Assembly (NCBI RefSeq): GCF_006363815.1
Contig: NZ_RRYT01000011.1
Span: 79,161-143,160, forward strand
Direction of reading: 5' to 3'
DNA: 64,000 nt
From: Thermomonospora catenispora
GTDB lineage: Bacteria > Actinomycetota > Actinomycetes > Streptosporangiales > Streptosporangiaceae
Shown here: in pieces, positions 41,539 to 50,900 of the stretch
Layout of the letters: every line of letters starts with the position of its first letter
Numbering within the stretch: the stretch's first letter is position 1
The notes under the pieces: generated by a model
Told to the model about the DNA's origin: nothing
Seen by the model: only the letters and a program-made list of their open reading frames with translations
Databases searched by the model: none
Translations under genes and position numbers: made by a program

Positions 41539-42885
41539 TCAGCAGGCCGGGAAGAGCGGCCGGGTGCCGGTGGAGCGGGCGGTCGGATCGGTGAAGCGGC
41601 AGCCGTAGTCCGGGGCGGCGACGGCCCGGCGGTCGAGCACGTCGTCCCCGGCCGGGCGGGTCCCGTCCCGCTCCCAGCGGACCAGGTCGTTCCAGGCGGT
41701 GATGACCTCGTCCGGGCTGAACTCGCAGTGCCCGATCGAGCGGATGGCGCGCTGCACCACCAGCCCGTCGCGGTGGTGGCGGGCGGTGTCCTCCTTGTAG
41801 CGCTGCTCCATGGAGAACGGGACGAACAGGTCGCCGAGGTTGTGCAGGGACACCACGGGGACGGACGGCTTCCCGCGGACCGCCGGGATCTGGGTCAGCC
41901 GGGCGGTGTTCCGGGAGCCCGGGTCACGGGGCTTGACCCGCTGAACGGTCCGGTTCACGTCCACCGGGGTGCTCGGCCGGTAGACGGTCTTCACGTTGGT
42001 GGCGATCCGGGCCGGGTCCTGGGCGAGGGTGCCGCCGGGCGTGGAGCTGGACAGCCCGAACAGATAGTCCTTCCAGTAGGCGAACGCCGCGGCGGCGCCC
42101 GGCCGGGCCCCGCCGGTCCGGTCGATCACGATGTCGCGGAACTGCCGGCCCAGCCCGTTGGCCGGCTCGGGGGCGGTGGGGGTGAGGCCGTCCAGGCCGA
42201 GCCGCCGCTGGATCTGCGGGACGACCGTCTCGACATAGTCCGGCGGCAGCGGGTAGGAGCCGGTGTCCGCCAGGTCCTGGGCGACCACCTGGTAGTCCAG
42301 GAAGAAGTCGAACAGCTCGTGGTCGCCGAGCACCCCGCACATCGGCAGGGCCCCGGCGTAGAGGCCGGGGTACTCCTCGATCGACCGGGCGATGATGTGG
42401 CCGCCCATGGAGACCCCGGCGATGAAGGTCTTGCTCGGCCGGCCGACCGTCTCGGCGAAGTGCGACGCCAGGGCGCGGGTGCTGAGGACCCCGGCCTGCA
42501 CGTCGTAGTCGTTGGCGTAGTACGACGAGGCCGCCCACGCGTACCCCTGCTCCACCAGGTGCCGGCGCAGCCCGAAGCCGGGCGGGTCGACGGTCAGCAC
42601 GCGGGTCGCCCCGCGGTACCCGTGCGCCCACATCACCAGCTGGCCGTTCCAGTTCGGCGGCACCTCGATCGTGTAGGCGGCGTGCTCGTGCACCCCCTGC
42701 AGCACGCGGGTGGGCCGGCCGTTCACCGGGAGCGGTTCCAGCGGGGGGTTGTCGATGGTGTAGCCGGGCAGCGGCTGGTCGCCCGGCACCCGGTCGGGGG
42801 GCCGGGGGGCCGCCGTCGCGGGCTCGATCGTCAGCGCGAGGGCGCTCAGCACGGCGGCCGTCACGGCCGTGATGCGACGACGCAC
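41539..42885 (-). CDS. Secreted alpha/beta hydrolase
   Basis: A 448-residue protein. GTG 42885 was chosen for the GAGGAGGTG 7 bases upstream; the longer open frame upstream is the acyl-CoA ligase read out of frame. The signal peptide RRRITAVTAAVLSALALT ends PATAA. Alpha/beta-hydrolase features: MWAHGYRG (oxyanion region), GVSMGGH (nucleophile elbow G-x-S-x-G), and a late GHCEF with the candidate catalytic His. It overlaps the end of the ligase gene's control region by spacing of only 5 bases, so the two are one operon. It probably releases the acid that the ligase then activates. Confidence 0.88.
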   Translation of the reverse strand: MRRRITAVTAAVLSALALTIEPATAAPRPPDRVPGDQPLPGYTIDNPPLEPLPVNGRPTRVLQGVHEHAAYTIEVPPNWNGQLVMWAHGYRGATRVLTVDPPGFGLRRHLVEQGYAWAASSYYANDYDVQAGVLSTRALASHFAETVGRPSKTFIAGVSMGGHIIARSIEEYPGLYAGALPMCGVLGDHELFDFFLDYQVVAQDLADTGSYPLPPDYVETVVPQIQRRLGLDGLTPTAPEPANGLGRQFRDIVIDRTGGARPGAAAAFAYWKDYLFGLSSSTPGGTLAQDPARIATNVKTVYRPSTPVDVNRTVQRVKPRDPGSRNTARLTQIPAVRGKPSVPVVSLHNLGDLFVPFSMEQRYKEDTARHHRDGLVVQRAIRSIGHCEFSPDEVITAWNDLVRWERDGTRPAGDDVLDRRAVAAPDYGCRFTDPTARSTGTRPLFPAC

Positions 42886-42890
42886 GACCG

Positions 42891-44381
42891 TCACCTCCTC
42901 GGGGGGATGTCGGACAACGGTCCGATGGCGCGTTTGAGGATCTTTCCGGTGGGACTGGTGGGAAGGTTGTCGGTGCACCTGATCAGGCGCGGGTACTTGT
43001 AGGGGGCGACCCGTTCGCGCACGAACTCGCGCAGCGCGTCCGGCTCGACCGACTCGCGCAGCGCGACCACCGCGGCGATCTCCTCGCCGAGCTCGGGGTG
43101 CGGGACGCCGAGGACGGCGGCCTGGCGGACCGCGGGATGCTCGTAGAGGACCTCCTCGATCTCCCGGGGGTAGACGGTCCGGCCGCCTCGGATGATCACG
43201 TCGCGGGACCGGTCGACCAGGTAGAAGTAGCCGTCCTCGTCGACCCGGCCCAGGTCGCCGGTGTGGAACCAGCCGTCGCGGATGGCGGCGGCGGTGGCGT
43301 CCGGGTCGTTCCAGTAGCCCTTCATCACGTTCGGGCCGCGGATCACGATCTCGCCGATCCGGCCCGGCGGCAGCTCCGTGCCGTCCTCGTCGACCACCTT
43401 CATCTCCACCCCGGCGATCGGGCGGCCGATCGAGCCGAGGCGGCTGCCGGAGCCGGCCCGGTTGGTGGCGGCGACCGGGGAGGTCTCGCTGAGCCCGTAG
43501 CCCTCGATGATCGTGCAGCCCAGCCGGGACCGGTAGGCGCGCGCCACCGCGGGGGGCAGCGCCGAGCCGCCGCTCACGCACAGGCGCAGCAGCGACAGGT
43601 CGCTGGCGCCGGGCTGGTCGAGCAGCGCGATGTACATGGTGGGCACGCCCTGCAGGACGGTCACCCCGTCCCGCCGGACGACCTCCAGCGCCCGGGCGGC
43701 GTCGAACCGCGGCATCAGGGTGACCCGGCCCCCGGCGTGCACGGTGGCGTTCAGCGTGCAGGTCTGCCCGAAGGCGTGGTAGAGCGGGAGCGCGCCCAGC
43801 ACCACGTCGTCCACGCCCAGGGCGTGCATCCGCGCGACGGTGGCGGCGTTGCCGGACAGGTTGCCGTGGGTCAGCTCCACGCCCCGGGCCCGGCCGGTGG
43901 TCCCGGCGGTGTAGAGGATGACGGCCGTGTCGCCCGGCGCGGTGGGGGCGATGTCGTGGTCGGGCGTCGTCCCGCGCAGCAGCCGGCGGAACTCGTCGGG
44001 CACCACGAACAGGCAGTCGATCCCGGCGGCGGACGCCGCGGCCTCGACGGTCTCGGCGCACGCGTGCCAGGCGATCAGCAGCCGGGCGCGGCAGTCGCTC
44101 ACATAAGAGGCGATCTCGCGGCGTTTCAGCAGCGGGTCCAGCGGCACCACGACCGCGCCGATCCGCAGCACCCCGTAATAGACCACCGCGAATTCCGGCA
44201 CGTTCGGCAGCATGACCGCCACCCGGTCGCCGGGGCGCACTCCGCGGCGCCGCAAGAACGCACCGGTCTGGGCGCTGAGCACTTCCAGTCCGCGATAACT
44301 GAGCCTCGCCTCGTCAAGCGACAGCGCCGTCCGTGCGCCGATGCGCTCGGCGGCCGCGCGCACCCGGTCCGCGAGGTTCAT
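42891..44381 (-). CDS. Acyl-CoA synthetase (AMP-forming, FadD type)
   Basis: A 496-residue ANL-superfamily ligase that activates a carboxylic acid to acyl-AMP and then the CoA thioester. Motifs: ILYTAGTTGRARGVELTHGN (P-loop), EGYGLSETSP (A5), GWFHTGDLGRVDEDGYFYLVDR (A7-A8), and PTSPTGKILKRAI with the catalytic Lys near the end. It lies between the PucR regulator and the secreted hydrolase on the same strand, opposite a Liv-type importer. Together these suggest uptake and activation of an aliphatic or aromatic acid. Confidence 0.95.
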   Translation of the reverse strand: MNLADRVRAAAERIGARTALSLDEARLSYRGLEVLSAQTGAFLRRRGVRPGDRVAVMLPNVPEFAVVYYGVLRIGAVVVPLDPLLKRREIASYVSDCRARLLIAWHACAETVEAAASAAGIDCLFVVPDEFRRLLRGTTPDHDIAPTAPGDTAVILYTAGTTGRARGVELTHGNLSGNAATVARMHALGVDDVVLGALPLYHAFGQTCTLNATVHAGGRVTLMPRFDAARALEVVRRDGVTVLQGVPTMYIALLDQPGASDLSLLRLCVSGGSALPPAVARAYRSRLGCTIIEGYGLSETSPVAATNRAGSGSRLGSIGRPIAGVEMKVVDEDGTELPPGRIGEIVIRGPNVMKGYWNDPDATAAAIRDGWFHTGDLGRVDEDGYFYLVDRSRDVIIRGGRTVYPREIEEVLYEHPAVRQAAVLGVPHPELGEEIAAVVALRESVEPDALREFVRERVAPYKYPRLIRCTDNLPTSPTGKILKRAIGPLSDIPPRR

Positions 44382-44414
44382 GCCCCAGACGGTATGCCGG
44401 TGCTCTCCTCCTCC

Positions 44415-45854
44415 TCATTGGTCACGGAGACCAGTCTTTTCGCCGGCGTGTTTGTGTCCTGCGGGCAATGAGTCGTGCAGGGCGATGGCGACCAGCAGTT
44501 CCACCAGATCGGTGATGTGCCGCAGATTCCGGCCGGTGCGTTCCTGAATGCGGCGCAGCCGGTACTGGGCGGTGTTGTGGTGGATCTGCAGCATCTCGGC
44601 GGCGGCCCGCAAATTGAGGTCGGCGGCGGCGAACGCCCGGATGGTGGCGGTCAGCACCCCGCCGCGGGCCCGGTCCTCGGCGAGCAGCGCGGTGATCCGC
44701 GGGTCCACCAGGTGGCGGGCGGTGTCGTCGGCCCGCATCGCCAGGTACTGGAACGGGGTGATCCGCGGCAGCGCGGCCACTCCCCCGTCCTCGGGCACCA
44801 GCTCCAGCACCGCGCGGGCCTCCCGGTAGGCCTGCGGGATCTGCTCGATGCCGTGCACCACCGTGCTGATGCCCATGGCCAGCACGATGCCCTCGCCGAG
44901 CAGGCTCTCGCGGACCTCGGTCAGCCGATCGCACAGCTGCTCGGCCGCGGCCGACTCGTCGCCGGGGCCGAGCGCGGCGATCGCCACGATCTCCGAGTGC
45001 CGCACCACCGACAGGGTGCGCCGGCCGTTCACCGAGGTCCGGGCGAGGGCGGCGCAGGCGGCGTGCCGGGCGTCGGCGCCCTGGTCGGGTCCGCTGGCGA
45101 CGGCCTGGTCGCCGGCCGCCCGCTGGGGGCCGACCAGCACCGCGGTCACCACCAGCAGCGGATCGCCCGAGCCGGGGGTCAGGCCGTGCGCGTGCGCGGC
45201 GGCCAGCTGCGGGCCGCGGGTCGGCGCCTCCCCGGCCAGCAGCGTCTCCAGCAGGTCGCGGCTCTCCCGCACCGCCTCGGCGGCGGCGTACTGCTGGAAC
45301 TCCATGTACGCGTTGGCGGCGTGGGTGCTGGCGAAGTCGCAGTACCGCATCAGCGGCGCGGCCAGCGTCAACGCGGCCTCGTGCCCGGCCGACGACCGGC
45401 CGGCGCACTCCACCACCGCGTCCCAAAACACCTGCTGCCCGACCCGGAAGGCGTTGATGTAGTCGGCCAGCGTCACCCCGGCGCGGGCCCGCCGCATCGC
45501 CGCCCGGCGGGTGAAGGCGATGTCGTCCGGGGTGACCGTGCGGTCCTCCAGCAGCACCGCCAGTTTGGTGCGATAGTGCCGCAGCACTTGATCGTGTGCG
45601 TCGGCCAGGTCGTCGGGCGGCATCGCCGCATAGGCGGGGATTTCGGCGACCATGGCGGAGACCGCCCGGGCGGCCAGATCTTCAACGCGATCCAGGAGCC
45701 GGACGAGGATGCGCACGCGTTCAGCGCGGACCGGGTCCGCACCGGTGAGCGTTTCCGTGCTGAGACCACCGGCCATGTGCGGATAATCCATGCCCGTTTC
45801 AGGCGCGTCAACGGTCCGTAACAAGTCCGAGACCTGCCCCAAATGGCTACTCAT
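44415..45854 (-). CDS. PucR/CdaR-family transcriptional regulator
   Basis: A 479-residue protein ending in the PucR C-terminal helix-turn-helix (LNLRAAAEMLQIHHNTAQYRLRRIQERTGRNL). Preceding it are a GGDEF-like degenerate central domain and an N-terminal helical region (RHYRTKLAVLLEDRTV... GVTLADYINAFRVGQQVFWD). ATG 45854 is the ORF-defining start, but no clear ribosome binding site is visible; ATG 45791 is an alternative. It is divergent from the Liv operon and upstream of the ligase and hydrolase, so it probably controls both units in response to their substrate. Confidence 0.9.
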   Translation of the reverse strand: MSSHLGQVSDLLRTVDAPETGMDYPHMAGGLSTETLTGADPVRAERVRILVRLLDRVEDLAARAVSAMVAEIPAYAAMPPDDLADAHDQVLRHYRTKLAVLLEDRTVTPDDIAFTRRAAMRRARAGVTLADYINAFRVGQQVFWDAVVECAGRSSAGHEAALTLAAPLMRYCDFASTHAANAYMEFQQYAAAEAVRESRDLLETLLAGEAPTRGPQLAAAHAHGLTPGSGDPLLVVTAVLVGPQRAAGDQAVASGPDQGADARHAACAALARTSVNGRRTLSVVRHSEIVAIAALGPGDESAAAEQLCDRLTEVRESLLGEGIVLAMGISTVVHGIEQIPQAYREARAVLELVPEDGGVAALPRITPFQYLAMRADDTARHLVDPRITALLAEDRARGGVLTATIRAFAAADLNLRAAAEMLQIHHNTAQYRLRRIQERTGRNLRHITDLVELLVAIALHDSLPAGHKHAGEKTGLRDQ

Positions 45855-46026
45855 CCGTAACCGGGGCGGGGCTGTGTTCAGCGGACAAGGCGCGCATCAC
45901 ATCTTGGGTTTCCGTGCCCAATGCGGCCGCTGACCGGCGGATTTTACGCTGACGCCCTGCTGGCGGGCCGCTCGGCTGTGCCAGTTCACACCACCCCGTT
46001 CCACTCCCACCCGCCCAGGAGGCCGG

Positions 46027-46785
46027 ATGCTGGAGGTTCGCGATCTCACTGTCCGGTTCGGTGGCATCACCGCGCTGGACGGGGTCGGCTGCACGGTGGA
46101 GCAAGGCGAGATGGTCGGGCTGATCGGCCCGAACGGAGCCGGCAAGACCACCCTGTTCAACTGTCTGACCCGGCGGTACGACGCCGACTCCGGGTCGATC
46201 CGCTACCAGGGGCGAGACCTGTTGGCGCTGCCGCCGCACGCGATCGCCGGGCTCGGCATCGCCCGCACGTTCCAGAACCTGGGCCTGTTCAGCCGGATGT
46301 CGGTGCGCGACAACGTGCTGGTGGGCGCGCACCCGCACAGCAGGACCGGGTTCTTGTCGGCGGCGCTGTGGCTGCCGGTGCTGCGCGGCGAGGAGGCCCG
46401 GCTGCGGCGGGAGGCCGACCGGGTGCTGGAGCGCCTGGACCTGGCCGACGTCGCCGACCATCCGGCCGCCGGTCTGCCGTTCGGCACCCTCAAGCGGGTC
46501 GAGCTGGCCCGCGCCCTGGCCTCCCGGCCCCGGCTGCTGCTGCTGGACGAGCCGGTGAACGGGCTGAACCAGGCCGAGGTGGCCGAGTTCGCCACGACGC
46601 TGCGGGAGATCCGCGAGGAGTGGGACCTGACCGTGATCGTCGTGGAGCACCACATGGGGTTCGTGATGGGCACCTGCGACCGGGTGGTGTGCCTGGACTT
46701 CGGCCGCAAGATCGCCGAAGGGCCGCCCGAGGAGGTCCAGCGCGACCCCGCCGTCATCGAGGCCTATCTGGGGACGCCCGCATGA
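46027..46785 (+). CDS. Branched-chain-amino-acid-type ABC transporter ATPase (LivG type)
   Basis: A 252-residue ATPase: Walker A GPNGAGKTT, Q-loop ARTFQNLGLF, Walker B LLLLDEP, H-loop VVEHHM. The signature region reads LPFGTLKRVELARAL rather than the usual LSGGQ, which is typical of LivG. ATG 46027 has CAGGAGG upstream. First gene of a five-gene operon. Confidence 0.95.
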   Translation: MLEVRDLTVRFGGITALDGVGCTVEQGEMVGLIGPNGAGKTTLFNCLTRRYDADSGSIRYQGRDLLALPPHAIAGLGIARTFQNLGLFSRMSVRDNVLVGAHPHSRTGFLSAALWLPVLRGEEARLRREADRVLERLDLADVADHPAAGLPFGTLKRVELARALASRPRLLLLDEPVNGLNQAEVAEFATTLREIREEWDLTVIVVEHHMGFVMGTCDRVVCLDFGRKIAEGPPEEVQRDPAVIEAYLGTPA

Positions 46786-46858
46786 CCGGGCCGAGCGAGC
46801 GCGGGCGGGCCGGCGCCGCCGGCGAGCGGCCGAGGCCGCGTCCCGGTGAGGAGCGAGC

Positions 46859-47590
46859 ATGAAGGACACAGCCGGGGAGTTCCTGGTCGTCGAGGACCTG
46901 CACGCCGGTTACGGCGACGCGACCGTGCTGCACGGCGTGAACCTGACCGTGGCGCGCGGCGAGGTGTGCGCCATCCTCGGGCCGAACGGGGCTGGCAAGA
47001 CCACCCTCCTGCGGGCGCTGTCCGGCATGGTCAAGGGCCGCGGCGCCATCCGGCTGGACGGCGCCGACCTGCTCGGGCGGTCGCCCGACGCGGTGGCCCG
47101 GCTCGGCGTCGCGCACGTCCCCGAGGGACGCGGCACGTTCATGCCGCTGACCGTCGAGGAGAACCTGCGGCTGGGGGCGTTCACCCGCCGGGACCGCGCG
47201 GCGATCGAAGAGGACCTGGAACGGGTCTACGGCTACTTCCCCGTGCTCAAGCAGCGGCTCAAACAGCCCGCGGGGAGCCTGTCGGGCGGCGAGCAGCAGA
47301 TGGTGGCGCTCGGCCGGGCGCTGATGCTGCGGCCCCGGGTGCTGCTGCTGGACGAGCCGTCCCTGGGGCTGGCGCCGCTGGTCACCCGGGAGCTGTTCGG
47401 CATCGTGCAGGCCATCAACGAACAGGAGCGCACCACCGTGGTCGTCGTGGAACAGAACGCGCATCTCGCGCTGGGCATCGCGCAATGCGCGCACGTGCTG
47501 GAGACCGGGCGGATCGTGCTGTCGGGCACGGCCGACGAGATCCAGGCCGACGAGCAGGTCGCCCAGTCCTATCTCGGCTACCGGGTGTGA
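46859..47590 (+). CDS. Branched-chain-amino-acid-type ABC transporter ATPase (LivF type)
   Basis: A 243-residue ATPase with Walker A GPNGAGKTT, VPEGRGTFMPLTVEENLRLG (LivF hallmark), signature SLSGGEQQMVALGRAL, and Walker B VLLLDEPSLGLAP. ATG 46859 has GAGGAGCGAG upstream. A 73-base gap separates it from LivG; a 26-codon frame there that begins within the LivG stop is probably not a gene. Confidence 0.95.
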   Translation: MKDTAGEFLVVEDLHAGYGDATVLHGVNLTVARGEVCAILGPNGAGKTTLLRALSGMVKGRGAIRLDGADLLGRSPDAVARLGVAHVPEGRGTFMPLTVEENLRLGAFTRRDRAAIEEDLERVYGYFPVLKQRLKQPAGSLSGGEQQMVALGRALMLRPRVLLLDEPSLGLAPLVTRELFGIVQAINEQERTTVVVVEQNAHLALGIAQCAHVLETGRIVLSGTADEIQADEQVAQSYLGYRV

Positions 47591-47592
47591 TC

Positions 47593-48474
47593 ATGGCCGA
47601 TTTCATCCAGCAGATCGTGGTGGGGCTGGGCTCCGGAGCCATCTACGCCAGCCTGGCCCTGGCGCTGGTGCTGATCTACCGGTTCACCGGCATCGTGAAC
47701 TTCGCGCAGGGCGAGCTGGCCATGTTCTCGGCCTACATCGCCTGGACGTTCCTGGACGCGGGAGTGCCGTTCTGGATCGCGCTGCCGATCACGTTGGCCA
47801 TCTCCTTCGTCGGCGGGATGCTGATCGAGCGGATCGTGATCCGCCCGGTGGAGGGGGCGCCGGAGCTGACCATCGTGATCGTCACGGTGGGATTGTTCAT
47901 CTTCGTCAACGCCGCCGCCGGGTGGATCTGGTCGTTCCTGATCAAGGACTTCCCCAACCCGTTCCCCGACGGGGCGCTGCGCGCCGGCGGGGTCAGCGTC
48001 GGCTACTCCACGCTCGGCGTGCTGGCGGTGGTCGGCGTGGTGATGGGGCTGCTGTACCTGCTGTTCCGGCACACCAAGATCGGCCTGGGGATGCGGGCGG
48101 TGGCGACCAACCCCGAGTCGGCGCGGCTGGTGGGCATCCGGGTCGGCTGGGTTCTGGCGCTGGGCTGGGGACTGGCCGCCACGGTCGGCGCGGTCTCGGG
48201 GATCATGGTCGCCCCGCTGCTGTTCCTGGAGCCCAACATGATGGGCGGCGTCCTGATCTACGCGTTCGCCGCCGCCACCCTCGGCGGCATGGACAGCCCG
48301 GTCGGCGCGGTGGTCGGCGGTCTGATCGTCGGCGTCGCCGAGACCCTGGCCGGGGCGTACGTGGACGTCATCGGATCGGACCTGAAGGTCGGGGTCCCGC
48401 TGGCGATCATCCTGGTGGTGCTGCTGCTGCGGCCCCAGGGCCTGTTCGGCAAGGCGGCGGTGGAGCGGGCATGA
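47593..48474 (+). CDS. Branched-chain-amino-acid-type ABC transporter permease (LivH type)
   Basis: A 293-residue permease with about eight hydrophobic helices and the LivH opening IVVGLGSGAIYASLALALVLIYR and GIVNFAQGEL. GIRVGWVLALGWGLAATVGA is the coupling-helix region. ATG 47593 lies 2 bases after the LivF stop, and its TGA overlaps the LivM ATG. Confidence 0.95.
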   Translation: MADFIQQIVVGLGSGAIYASLALALVLIYRFTGIVNFAQGELAMFSAYIAWTFLDAGVPFWIALPITLAISFVGGMLIERIVIRPVEGAPELTIVIVTVGLFIFVNAAAGWIWSFLIKDFPNPFPDGALRAGGVSVGYSTLGVLAVVGVVMGLLYLLFRHTKIGLGMRAVATNPESARLVGIRVGWVLALGWGLAATVGAVSGIMVAPLLFLEPNMMGGVLIYAFAAATLGGMDSPVGAVVGGLIVGVAETLAGAYVDVIGSDLKVGVPLAIILVVLLLRPQGLFGKAAVERA

Positions 48475-49502
48475 GCGAGGCCATCGAGACCCGGGAGAAG
48501 TCCACGGCGCCGGCGAGCGGACCGAGGCCCGCGCGGTCGTGGCTGCGGTTCCTGGAGCCCCGGGGCCACTGGGTGTGGATCGCGCTGGCGATCGCGTTGA
48601 TCCTGCCGTTCCAGCTGGTGCCGTTCCGGGTGTTCCAGCTGACCATGGTGCTGGTCTACGCGGTGGCGCTGCTCGGGCTGAACCTGCTGGTCGGGCACGG
48701 CGGGCAGATCTCCCTGGGGCACGGGGCGTTCTTCGCGGTCGGCGCCTACACCGCGGCGATCATGATGGACCGCTGGGACACCCCCTACCCGTGGACGCTG
48801 CCGGTGGCGGCGGCGGTGACGTTCGTGCTCGGGCTCGCGCTGGGGGTGCCGGCGGCCCGGCTGCACGGGCTGTACCTGGCGCTGGTGACGCTGGCGATCG
48901 CCATCTTCCTGGTGCCGCTGCTGAAGCGGTTCGAGGACGTCACCGGCGGTTCGATGGGGCTGACGCTGAGCAAGCCGCAGCCCCCCTCCTGGACCGGGCT
49001 GGCCGAGGACCAGTGGCTGTACTTCCTGGCGCTGGCGGTCGCGGTGGCGGCGTTCGCGCTGGTCGCCGGGCTGCTGCGGTCCAGGGTCGGGCGGGCGCTG
49101 CACGCGCTGCGCGACAACGAGATCGCCGCCGAGGTGATGGGCGTGCGGCTGGCGTTCTACAAGACGCTGGCGTTCGCCTGGAGCGCGCTGCTGGCCGGGG
49201 CGGCCGGCTGCGTCTACACCTGGGTGATCGGCTTCGTGTCCCCGGACTCCTTCACCGTCAACCTCTCCATCACGCTGCTGGCCGGGATCGTGGTCGGCGG
49301 GCTCGGCTCGCAGGCCGGACCGGTCCTCGGGGGGCTGTTCGTGATGTTCGTTCCCTCGTTCGCTCAGGACATCAACCAAGGCGCGCCCGGCGTCATCTTC
49401 GGCCTGCTGATCATCGTGGTGATGTACGTGGCTCCGACGGGTCTGGCCGGGCTGGCGGGACGGGCGGTGCGCTCGTTCGACAGAACCCTCCGAAAGGAGT
49501 AG
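48471..49502 (+). CDS. Branched-chain-amino-acid-type ABC transporter permease (LivM type)
   Basis: A 343-residue permease with an N-terminal charged extension of about 30 residues and about nine hydrophobic helices. LivM hallmarks: LLVGHGGQISLGHGAFFAVGAY, GVPAARLHGLYLALVTLA, and RALHALRDNEIAAEVMGV (coupling region). The start overlaps LivH by ATGA and the stop is 3 bases before the binding-protein ATG. Confidence 0.95.
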   Translation: MSEAIETREKSTAPASGPRPARSWLRFLEPRGHWVWIALAIALILPFQLVPFRVFQLTMVLVYAVALLGLNLLVGHGGQISLGHGAFFAVGAYTAAIMMDRWDTPYPWTLPVAAAVTFVLGLALGVPAARLHGLYLALVTLAIAIFLVPLLKRFEDVTGGSMGLTLSKPQPPSWTGLAEDQWLYFLALAVAVAAFALVAGLLRSRVGRALHALRDNEIAAEVMGVRLAFYKTLAFAWSALLAGAAGCVYTWVIGFVSPDSFTVNLSITLLAGIVVGGLGSQAGPVLGGLFVMFVPSFAQDINQGAPGVIFGLLIIVVMYVAPTGLAGLAGRAVRSFDRTLRKE

Positions 49503-49505
49503 CAG

Positions 49506-50780
49506 ATGGGTGTTTCGGCGATCCGTTGGGCGGCGGTGACCACGGCCGTGCTGCTCGCGGCGACCGCCTGCGGCCGCGGCGACGAGGCGTCGAAGGGCGC
49601 CCTGCCCGAGGAGTGCAAGGGCCAGCAGACGACGGGCATCACCGACACGAGCATCAAGATCGGCGGGATCTACCCGCTGTCGGGCCCGGCGTCGGCGTAC
49701 GGCGACATCCCCAAGGGGATCAAGGCGTACTTCGACTACATCAACGCCGAGAAGAACGGCATCGACGGGCGCAAGGTCGAGTTCATCGTCCGCGACGACG
49801 GCTACCAGCCGCCCAAGGCGGTGGAGGAGGCCCGCCGCCTGGTGGAGCAGGAGCAGGTGTTCGCGCTGTTCCAGACGCTCGGCACCCCGTCCACGGCGGC
49901 GACCTGGGACTACACCAACCAGCGCAAGGTGCCGCAGGTGTTCGTGGCCACCGGCGCCTCGCAGTGGGGCACCGACAAGAACCACCCGTGGACCATCGGC
50001 TGGCAGCCCAACTACATCTCCGAGGCCCGCGTCTACGCCCAGTTCCTCAAGACCGAGAAGCCCGACGCCAAGGTCGCGGTGCTGTACCAGAACGACGACT
50101 TCGGCAAGGACCTGCTGGGCGGCTTCAAGAAGGCCATCGCCGGCTCGCAGATCAAGGTGGTCGCCGAGGAGAGCTATGAGGTCTCCGACCCGACCGTCGA
50201 ACCGCAGATGCGCAACCTGGCCCGCTCGGACGCGGACGTGTTCCTCAACGTCACCACGCCCAAGTTCGGCTCGCAGGCGCTGGCGGCGGACGTGAAGAAC
50301 ACCGACTGGAACCCGCTGCACATCCTCAACAACGTGGCCGCCTCGATCACCGTGCTCAAGCCGGTCGGGCTCAAGAACGTCCAGGGCGTGGTCTCGGCGA
50401 CCTACTACAAGGACCCCAACGACCCGCAGTGGGCCGACGACCCTGAGATGAAGCTGTACCGGGAGAAGATGGCCAAGTACGCGCCCGGCGCCGACCCCAA
50501 CGTCCCCTACCACGCGTTCGGCTGGGCGGCGGCCAGCAGCTTCCACAAGGCGATGGAGGCGGCCAAGTGCCCGACCCGCGAGGGTCTGCGCGACTCGGTC
50601 CGCAACCTCAACGATGTCGAGGTGCCGATGCTGCTGCCCGGGGTCCGGCTGCAGACCGGTCCCGACGACGGCTTCCCCATCGAGTCCATGCAGATGATGC
50701 GGTTCAAGGGCGAGCGGTGGGAGCTGTTCGGCGAGGTGATCGACACCCGGAAGGTGTTCGGTCCGGTCACCGCCGACTGA
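49506..50780 (+). CDS. ABC transporter substrate-binding lipoprotein (LivK type)
   Basis: A 424-residue type 1 periplasmic-binding protein with lipobox LLAATAC (Cys about residue 22). The mature part begins IKIGGIYPLSGPASAYG and GIKAYFDYINAE, typical of LivK/urea/aromatic binding proteins. AAAGGAG at 49493-49499 overlaps the LivM stop. The neighbouring acyl-CoA ligase and secreted esterase suggest an organic acid rather than an amino acid as ligand. Confidence 0.95.
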   Translation: MGVSAIRWAAVTTAVLLAATACGRGDEASKGALPEECKGQQTTGITDTSIKIGGIYPLSGPASAYGDIPKGIKAYFDYINAEKNGIDGRKVEFIVRDDGYQPPKAVEEARRLVEQEQVFALFQTLGTPSTAATWDYTNQRKVPQVFVATGASQWGTDKNHPWTIGWQPNYISEARVYAQFLKTEKPDAKVAVLYQNDDFGKDLLGGFKKAIAGSQIKVVAEESYEVSDPTVEPQMRNLARSDADVFLNVTTPKFGSQALAADVKNTDWNPLHILNNVAASITVLKPVGLKNVQGVVSATYYKDPNDPQWADDPEMKLYREKMAKYAPGADPNVPYHAFGWAAASSFHKAMEAAKCPTREGLRDSVRNLNDVEVPMLLPGVRLQTGPDDGFPIESMQMMRFKGERWELFGEVIDTRKVFGPVTAD

Positions 50781-50808
50781 CCCGCCGATCGGTCCGTTCC
50801 TCCCCTCC

Positions 50809-50843
50809 CCCGGCCCGGCGCGCCTCCCGCGCGTCGGGCCGGG
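50809..50843. terminator. Terminator hairpin after the Liv operon
   Basis: CCCGGCCCG (50809-50817) pairs with CGGGCCGGG (50835-50843), with an inner GCGCG stem. It lies between the convergent Liv operon and DHFR-like gene. Confidence 0.65.
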
Positions 50844-50900
50844 TCGCGTTCGGGGGGAGCGCCCGGTGCACCCGGCCGCGCCCCGGCGCGCGGCCGGCGG

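Noticed and set aside
41539-44061. Hydrolase fused to an upstream 390-residue extension
   Set aside because: The extension is the acyl-CoA ligase out of frame. A ribosome binding site and signal peptide at 42885 define the hydrolase start.
46783-46858. Small coupled gene between LivG and LivF
   Set aside because: A 26-codon GC-rich frame with no conserved pattern; it probably only fills the gap before the LivF ribosome binding site.
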